A stretch of DNA of 64,000 nucleotides from assembly GCF_016925535.1 (NCBI RefSeq), contig NZ_CP070496.1, positions 806,001 through 870,000 of the forward strand, in the 5' to 3' direction. Position 1 is the stretch's first letter. Every line of letters starts with the position of its first letter. The notes below the pieces were generated by a model, which saw only the letters and a program-made list of their open reading frames with translations, did no database searches and was not told where the DNA came from. Shown one piece after another: positions 58,899 to 64,000 of this stretch. Both the position numbers and the translations under genes were made by a program. The DNA is from Natronoglycomyces albus. GTDB lineage: Bacteria; Actinomycetota; Actinomycetes; Mycobacteriales; Micromonosporaceae.

Positions 58899-60146
58899 CT
58901 ATACCCAAGGGCCAGGTAGCTTGCCGCTTGCGTGCTCTCGGTACCACAGACCCCGGTAACAACGCCATGGCTGCGGCCGTAGCTGGGTGGGCGCGAAGAT
59001 CTGCTCAAGCAGACTGCGGGCCTGCAAGAAGAAGTCCAGCCGCTCCTCAGGTGCCGCCACGTGCTGCGAATCGTCCGCCGGCGTCTCGGCGGGAAGAATC
59101 GTCAACGACGGCCACACTGTGGTGTACATCGCCAGCGGCAACAGTTGATCACGCAGCTCGTCCAAGGGCTCGTATCCCACCGTGTAGGTGAAGGACGTAC
59201 GATGCCCGACGTCTTTGGCCGCGGCTAGCACCTCGGCGATTTCCTCGACGTTCATTTCGGCCACTCGGATGCTTCCGGTGTCATCGGAGGCCACTCGTCC
59301 CGACACCAGCTGTGGCATGACGGTCTCTGTTGCGAAGAAGACCAGCACCTCGCCAGCGCGCTCGTACAAGTCGGCAAATCCCTCAGGGCTGCGAATGGCG
59401 GAGGTCAGCACGCCGATCGTCGCCTCGGAAGTGATGCCTTCGGCCGTCATCGCCTCGCGCAACGCCACGAGGTGCTCGATCACGAGTCCTTCGTCGCGGA
59501 TGGCGGCGGCGGTCAGCATGACTTCGCGCAGTCCTTCTTCGCTGGCTGGGCTGTACTTGACGTCGTCGCCCAGTAGTTTCAGGATGCTGCGGTAGTGCTT
59601 GGGAAGTTCGTCGGTGGCCACCTCAGAGGCCAGCTGCATGGTGGCGGCAGTGCCTCCCGCACGCAGGTAGCCAGAGACGTCCTCGCCTTCATGGGCCTCG
59701 ACAATGCTGGCCACTCGGGTGCCGTCGACACACAGTTCGCTCTCGCCGTGGTGAGGAGAGGAGGGATCGACGTACGCTCGCAGGCTAAAGGGGGAGGTGG
59801 GGCGGTCGGCGGGGAGCACTGTCATGAACGACAAGTCAATGTCGCCATCGGCGCTGGACTCCACAGCGCTCACTTGGGTGGTGGCTGTGGCGGTGGGCTC
59901 GGCGGCGGCCTCGTCGTGGTTTTCGGCCGGTGGCTCAGTGCCGTCTTCGTCCAGCTCTTGGGCGATGTCTTTGTCGGTTTCGATTCGCAGGCGCATTCCT
60001 CGGGGGTTGTCACCCCGTAGTCCGTAGAGGTTGAGCGCGATGAGAAGCGTTTCGCTCCAGCCTATTTCGTGCCGACGTGCTAGCCGACGCCAGCGGCGCA
60101 CAGTCGACGATAGGGCAGTCGCCTCGGACTGTGACTGCTGCTCCAT
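58899..60146 (-). CDS. hypothetical protein, possibly a degenerate radical-SAM-like protein
   Basis: A 415-residue protein: a helical head with a Trp/Arg-rich start (RRWRRLARRHEIGWSE), an acidic linker (about 60-105), then an alpha/beta body. The body has FSLRAYVDPSSP, IGVLTSAIRSPEG, HRTSFTYTVGYEPLDELRD and a C-terminal LQARSLLEQIFAPTQLRPQPW with WRCYRGLWY. These resemble the barrel end of a group of actinobacterial radical SAM proteins, but only two cysteines exist and no CxxxCxxC cluster motif is present, so radical chemistry is unlikely. This assignment is tentative. It stands alone after rpmA where obg would be expected. Confidence 0.65.
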   Translation of the reverse strand: MEQQSQSEATALSSTVRRWRRLARRHEIGWSETLLIALNLYGLRGDNPRGMRLRIETDKDIAQELDEDGTEPPAENHDEAAAEPTATATTQVSAVESSADGDIDLSFMTVLPADRPTSPFSLRAYVDPSSPHHGESELCVDGTRVASIVEAHEGEDVSGYLRAGGTAATMQLASEVATDELPKHYRSILKLLGDDVKYSPASEEGLREVMLTAAAIRDEGLVIEHLVALREAMTAEGITSEATIGVLTSAIRSPEGFADLYERAGEVLVFFATETVMPQLVSGRVASDDTGSIRVAEMNVEEIAEVLAAAKDVGHRTSFTYTVGYEPLDELRDQLLPLAMYTTVWPSLTILPAETPADDSQHVAAPEERLDFFLQARSLLEQIFAPTQLRPQPWRCYRGLWYREHASGKLPGPWV

Positions 60147-60303
60147 GGGCCTCGGTGCTTCCTAATCGGGTGTCGTAAACGTCGCCTACGAGTGAGACTA
60201 TACGTCGTCGGGATATGGGTGCCATCATCCGATGGTGCCAATTGTCGTCTGGGTAATTGGTAACGGTATTCGGCCTTGTCAATATGCCGGTGTCTGGCGT
60301 AAC

Positions 60304-60654
60304 TCAACTATGTGCCTCAAAATCGGGCTTGAGCAACTCTCTCAATTCTTCGGCGTCGAGCCGTTGCGCGGAATCGGCTACTCGATTGGTCGAAAGTCTT
60401 ATCCCAGCGCAGCGCAATGCGTCGTGGACATCGGGATAAGTCGGGTTCGACCATCGAAACCCGTCGGACACCGTTCCGTTGCTGCGCAGGACCCGAAATG
60501 CGTTCGCTACGCCATACCCTTGGGCCAAAAACCGCGCGACCTGCCGGGGCCCCGTGCCGACGAGCTCGGCAAGCTCCCCATAGGAGGTCCACGTGCCCTC
60601 GGGCAACCGGTTGAGGACCTCCTCGACCTGCTCAGACCATTCGTGTTCTTGCAT
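60304..60654 (-). CDS. MGMT-family alkyltransferase-like protein without catalytic cysteine
   Basis: A 116-residue protein with the helix-turn-helix DNA-binding fold of O6-alkylguanine transferases (PEGTWTSYGELAELVGTGPR with QVARFLAQGYGVANAFRVLR). The active-site motif PCHR(V) is replaced by NAFRV, so it can bind but not dealkylate DNA. In alkyltransferase-like (ATL) proteins the Cys is also lost (usually Trp), and the protein flags bulky lesions for nucleotide excision repair. The start lies 6 bases after the stop of the gene at 60661, so the two are in one operon. Confidence 0.85.
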   Translation of the reverse strand: MQEHEWSEQVEEVLNRLPEGTWTSYGELAELVGTGPRQVARFLAQGYGVANAFRVLRSNGTVSDGFRWSNPTYPDVHDALRCAGIRLSTNRVADSAQRLDAEELRELLKPDFEAHS

Positions 60655-60660
60655 CAGTGC

Positions 60661-61638
60661 CTATTCGGAAAGATCGGACAACCGCAACTGCCACCATTCT
60701 CCCTCGGTGGTGATCAAATGCAACGTACCGCCACGTCCCGCCTGACGCAGCACACTTGCGGGAATCGGCCTCTCACCCAGGGTGATCGAACTGGTGCGGG
60801 ACAGGGTGAAGCGGCCTGCCCGGAACCGGCCGATGCTGATACGGTCCGGCAGCGAGTAGCCACCCACTAGCGCGCACCGGGTTCCGTCGGTGATGAGAGC
60901 GTGGGCACCGGTGACCTCGTTGGTCCACACGCTCATGGAGCCGAAGCGAAGTCGCAGGATGGGAAACTGGTCGTATGGATATACCCATACTTCGGTACCC
61001 GAGACGTTCAGCGCGTAGCAATCGTCGATTCTGATCGCGTCGTTGGCGCTTCGGAACTGCCATTTAGGACGAAGCTGATCGTCGAACTGCACGAGCCCGC
61101 TAGAGCCGATGGGAGGATCGGGCCATCCCCATCCGTGACTCCCGTACACTCCTTCGTCGAAATAGGACACATATAGTCGCCCTGAGCTGGTGGCCTGCAC
61201 GTCCTGCACCCCATCGCCGACCGTAGCTGTCAGCAGGGGCCGACCTTGGGCCGAAAACACCGTGGCGTTGCGGTCGGGATTGCCCTTGTTGTACCGGCAG
61301 CGCGCGCCAACCACCAGGTATCGGTCGCCGGGAAGGGGCTGCACGTGGGGGTTGCGCACATTGATGCGCATGGGTCCCAGGGATCGGACATTGCCATTGG
61401 GTTGGTGTCGCGTCAGCCGTACCAGAACTGGCTCGTCCAGCATCGGAACCTGTGGACTCGTGCCATGGTGCCGGTTGAGCCATCCCAGCTGTGGAGCGTC
61501 GTCGGTGCTGGCCCAGATCGCTAGGGCTTCACCTCCCGGGCCCACATCGGCGGAAATGAGCACGTCGGTGGGATGCGGGGGCCTAAGGGTGGCGAAGTGC
61601 CGCATGGAGACGGTTGCGCCAGAGGTACTGGTGGTCAT
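60661..61638 (-). CDS. hypothetical beta-rich protein, probable beta-propeller
   Basis: A 325-residue cytoplasmic protein with a repeating strand pattern and regular Gly, Asp and Trp turns (VRNPHVQPLPGDRYLVVGARC, GDGVQDVQATSSGRLYVSYFDE, VWVYPYDQFPILRLRFG). About six blade-like units can be imagined, as in beta-propellers. No catalytic motif or signal peptide is seen. It is directly followed by the ATL-type gene, so a link with DNA-damage recognition is possible but unproven. Confidence 0.7.
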   Translation of the reverse strand: MTTSTSGATVSMRHFATLRPPHPTDVLISADVGPGGEALAIWASTDDAPQLGWLNRHHGTSPQVPMLDEPVLVRLTRHQPNGNVRSLGPMRINVRNPHVQPLPGDRYLVVGARCRYNKGNPDRNATVFSAQGRPLLTATVGDGVQDVQATSSGRLYVSYFDEGVYGSHGWGWPDPPIGSSGLVQFDDQLRPKWQFRSANDAIRIDDCYALNVSGTEVWVYPYDQFPILRLRFGSMSVWTNEVTGAHALITDGTRCALVGGYSLPDRISIGRFRAGRFTLSRTSSITLGERPIPASVLRQAGRGGTLHLITTEGEWWQLRLSDLSE

Positions 61639-62381
61639 GGTGTGACGATGACTGTGCTTTCGTGGGTGGCGATCGGGTGGCCTGGTGCTGTGGGGTGGTC
61701 CGTGGACGCCGGGTATGGGCGGCGGAACCGCCGTCGCGGCCGCGCGCTCTAGGGGGTCTCTCCTGCGCGGCGGGTCCGGCTGCGGCAGAAACGACGTGAG
61801 GCAACTATACGTCGGGCATCGAAACAGCCGCCGCCTCGATCCGAGAATTCAAGTGCCACAGGCGATCTGCCCGATTTTCCTTGGCGCTCTCGTCGATGGG
61901 GCCGCCTCAGTCAAGTGCGCTTGAGCGGCCACGCTCACGGCCGTGTGGATCGACGCTAGGGGCAAGGGCGTTCGCCTCTGTGCCTGCTGAGCCTAAACAC
62001 AGAGTCTAGGCGGGCTCGGGCTTGCTTTGTGGCCGCCCGGCGGGTGAGACCGGGTTGTGCGTCGTCCTCCGCCAGGGAGTTCTAAGTCTCACTAGAGCCG
62101 CGCAGAGCCAGTCTGGCCCGGCCCGCGAGGGGGACGTTGAGGTAGAAGGGAGACAAAAGGGGATATGTTCCTGGGGTGCGTGTCACCTTTGTGGCCCGGT
62201 TGAGCAGGGGCGCGACAAGAACACGGCCCAGGCAGTCGCGTTCTGTACAGATATCAGGTAGAGTCGAAGTTGGCTCATGGAAGTCACCCGGCTACATAGC
62301 GGGAGCGGCAACGATTCCTTAGCAAGTGCTTTGGCGTCGCCCTGAGTTTCAAATTAAGTTCTACACAAAGTGGTAAAAGTA
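61639..62381. other. intergenic region and probable long leader of the cold-shock gene
   Basis: About 740 bases without a convincing gene. The right part, from about 62250, is probably the long 5' untranslated leader of the cold-shock gene, common in this family, with TAGAGT (62264-62269) as a possible -10 box. No RNA gene was recognised in the left part. Confidence 0.4.
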
Positions 62382-62585
62382 ATGGCGCAAGGCACCGTTA
62401 AGTGGTTTAACGGCGACAAAGGCTTCGGATTCATCGCTCCCGATGGAGACGGACCGGACGTATTCGTTCACTTCTCAGCAATCTCCGGTTCGGGATTCCG
62501 CACCCTGGAAGAAAACCAGCGGGTGGAGTTCGACATCGAGCAGGGTCAGAAAGGGCCGCAAGCGGCCAACCTGGCTAAGATCTAA
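62382..62585 (+). CDS. cold-shock domain protein (CspA family)
   Basis: A 67-residue single cold-shock domain that binds single-stranded RNA and DNA. RNP1 (KGFGFI) and RNP2 (DVFVHF) are intact in [18 protein letters not shown]. The ATG at 62382 is the family start; an in-frame codon 12 bases earlier gives no family sequence. It is a single-gene unit with a long leader and a clear intrinsic terminator. Confidence 0.96.
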   Translation: MAQGTVKWFNGDKGFGFIAPDGDGPDVFVHFSAISGSGFRTLEENQRVEFDIEQGQKGPQAANLAKI

Positions 62586-62664
62586 TAAACTAGGTAGTTC
62601 GTTGTGGTTGCAGCCTACCTAGGATTCTCTCCTAGCGTTTAGCTAAGGACCTTGACTGAATTGC

Positions 62665-62699
62665 AAAAGCCTGGAAACGCATCGCGTTTCCAGGCTTTT
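62665..62699. terminator. bidirectional intrinsic terminator after the cold-shock gene
   Basis: A perfect 16-bp stem pairs 62665-62680 (AAAAGCCTGGAAACGC) with 62684-62699 around ATC, with T-runs on both strands. It serves the cold-shock gene and the convergent minus-strand gene at 62715. Confidence 0.93.
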
Positions 62700-62714
62700 T
62701 TGCGTGTGGGCGTA

Positions 62715-64000
62715 CTATTTTGTTTCGCGTGATTTTAACCGCGCGAATCCGCCCGCCAAAGGACGAAGGAGTTCGAGAAGACCTGAAATCGCATCTTCTT
62801 GCGACTGCGGCAATGGATCAGGCGCGAAATGCATGAGTTCATTGCGGGCATCGCAAACTGTCTTGATCAGCCCCACCAGGTGATTCTTGTTTACGTTCCA
62901 CCCCAGCTTCTGCCATAGGTCAGTCTTTTTGAAGATATATTCATAGCTGCCAAAACTGATGTCATCGATCTTGTTGACCGCGTCGGGATGAAGTAGGTGC
63001 GGCTTAACCTCCTCAAGGGTCAAATGCCGTTTTACGGTATTACGCAACAGGATTTCGGCTTCCTCTATGTCGATGAAGGGGCGGACGATGGCGTGAAAAC
63101 GGTCGGCCAGGTCAGCGGCCGTGATGATTCCGCTAACCCCTCCCTTGTCGTTGGTGAGGAAGACGAATCCGTGTTGCACGATCACGTCGGCCTTATCCCG
63201 GACATCGGCGTCTGGCCGGACGGTCTCGGGAGTGTAGAGCGCATCGCGCAACGTGGGTTCCCGCCGCGCCAGCCGAGCCCGGCCGATGCTGTCCCAGCTG
63301 ACGGCTCCGAGTAGGTGTTTCTTGTCGTTGACCACCGCGAGCTGAGAGAATCGCTTCTCCGTCATCCGCGACATGGCCAGATCGAGATTCTGCCCAAGGC
63401 GGATGGTGACAATCGGGGACGCGATGCTGCTGACCGGCTGCGTCATGCGGGGGGACGAGAGCGTTTCTTGCGATTGATCGTCACCACAACCCGATGGGGA
63501 CTGCCGCGCCTTGACAATCGCGACCTCGTTCTCCAGCTTCGGCGGTTGGGCGAACGGCGGCCTAGTGCTGAGCTCGGACGTGGCGAGGCCATGGTTGATC
63601 GCAGACACTGCCGAGTCGGTGCGACGTTCGAACCCCCAGGTTCGCAAAAGCGCGCGGATGGTGACCGTCAGCGGCTTCTCAGGGGGCTGATTGAACGCCG
63701 CCTTAATCAGCAACTCTGGTGTTTGATACACCTGGTCTTGTCGGCCTGGGTCGTATCCGATGGCGACGAATTCGGCCAGACGATCGGCAATATGCGCATC
63801 CTCAACTCGCGCGACTCCCATCACACTGCGGACGGCACCACGAATGTCACTGCCGAAAGACGACACAGGAGCCTTGACGGTCAACCACTCGACCGGCCTC
63901 GCATGTCGCATTTCAGGAGGCTGTGACGCGTCATATGTGTAATCGCCGGTCACACGTCCGATCGACACTCGCGGTGGAGAACTCTGGCAGCACATGACAA
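62715..64000 (-). CDS. CBS-pair protein with C-terminal HEPN-type RNase motif (5' end at or beyond window edge)
   Basis: At least 427 residues; the frame is open to the window edge, with an ATG at 63995 as the last possible start inside it. The N-terminal part (IGRVTGDYTYD, RHARPVEWLTV, about 11-45) resembles a domain found at the head of Mrr/McrB-type restriction proteins. A linker leads to a pair of CBS domains (about 185-310; LDLAMSRMTEKRFSQLAVVN, HGFVFLTNDKGGVSGIITAAD), which usually bind adenine nucleotides. The C-terminal 115 residues are helical, with ISFGSYEYIF and the motif RNELMHF, the R-x4-H of HEPN ribonucleases. Sensor (CBS) plus effector (HEPN) in one chain suggests a nucleotide-controlled RNase, perhaps for defence. 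It stands at the window edge, so partners cannot be seen. Confidence 0.8.
   Translation of the reverse strand, partial: VMCCQSSPPRVSIGRVTGDYTYDASQPPEMRHARPVEWLTVKAPVSSFGSDIRGAVRSVMGVARVEDAHIADRLAEFVAIGYDPGRQDQVYQTPELLIKAAFNQPPEKPLTVTIRALLRTWGFERRTDSAVSAINHGLATSELSTRPPFAQPPKLENEVAIVKARQSPSGCGDDQSQETLSSPRMTQPVSSIASPIVTIRLGQNLDLAMSRMTEKRFSQLAVVNDKKHLLGAVSWDSIGRARLARREPTLRDALYTPETVRPDADVRDKADVIVQHGFVFLTNDKGGVSGIITAADLADRFHAIVRPFIDIEEAEILLRNTVKRHLTLEEVKPHLLHPDAVNKIDDISFGSYEYIFKKTDLWQKLGWNVNKNHLVGLIKTVCDARNELMHFAPDPLPQSQEDAISGLLELLRPLAGGFARLKSRETK

Noticed and set aside
62022-62261. 79-codon plus-strand frame upstream of the cold-shock gene
   Set aside because: No conserved sequence or ribosome site; the region is more likely leader and promoter DNA.
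63600-63660. tRNA-like TTCGAACCC stretch
   Set aside because: It lies inside the CBS/HEPN coding sequence and cannot form a cloverleaf with the flanking bases.

Overview
The window is chromosomal DNA of a high-GC actinomycete. It carries a complete type VII (ESX) secretion locus, folC followed by a DUF4233 gene, an actinobacterial ileS T-box, XRE/DUF397 regulatory pairs, several leaderless-looking promoters and DivIVA-like coiled-coil proteins. The gene content suggests a mycelial or polar-growing order (Streptomyces, Glycomyces or Micromonospora type). The species cannot be fixed from the sequence alone.

Left part (1-13173): the end of an alpha/beta hydrolase; a membrane pseudokinase; two FilP/Scy-like coiled-coil proteins; methylmalonyl-CoA epimerase, thiolase and MeaB; then valS, folC and the DUF4233 gene. 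From memory, the coiled-coil/epimerase/thiolase/MeaB order is that of the filP-scy region of Streptomyces coelicolor. valS-folC-DUF4233-ndk-rne-rplU-rpmA is a conserved actinobacterial order (M. tuberculosis Rv2448c to Rv2441c). Here that second order is split twice.

First split (13174-27686, accessory): an XRE/DUF5753 regulator with its DUF397 partner; a divergent chain of five small, translationally coupled genes; a WXG100-like/DUF1023 hydrolase that looks like a type VII substrate, with a partner gene; an acetyltransferase; a MITE-like palindrome; a secreted SH3-like protein; and a module resembling the SCO2524-SCO2523-SCO2522 families converging on SCO2521, which is coupled to a membrane-anchored VOC protein. 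ndk follows.

Middle (27687-37474): ndk, a fused anthranilate synthase with a Trp-rich leader peptide and attenuator, two paired lipoproteins, ileS under an Ile T-box, and a proline-rich membrane protein.

Type VII locus (37815-54808): eccD-eccB on the minus strand; divergent eccC; two WXG100 genes; a mycosin on the minus strand; eccE coupled to an uncharacterised low-complexity protein; and two membrane-anchored lipoprotein-like proteins. EccB/C/D/E form the membrane channel, EccC drives transport of WXG100 pairs, and the mycosin is the accessory protease.

Right part (54809-64000): a long structured rne leader, rne, rplU and rpmA (obg does not follow), then a possibly degenerate radical-SAM-like protein, an alkyltransferase-like protein with a probable beta-propeller protein, a cold-shock gene, and at the edge an incomplete protein with an Mrr-associated-looking N-terminal domain, a CBS pair and a C-terminal HEPN-type RNase motif. 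The last is the strongest candidate for an unusual, possibly defence-related, protein.
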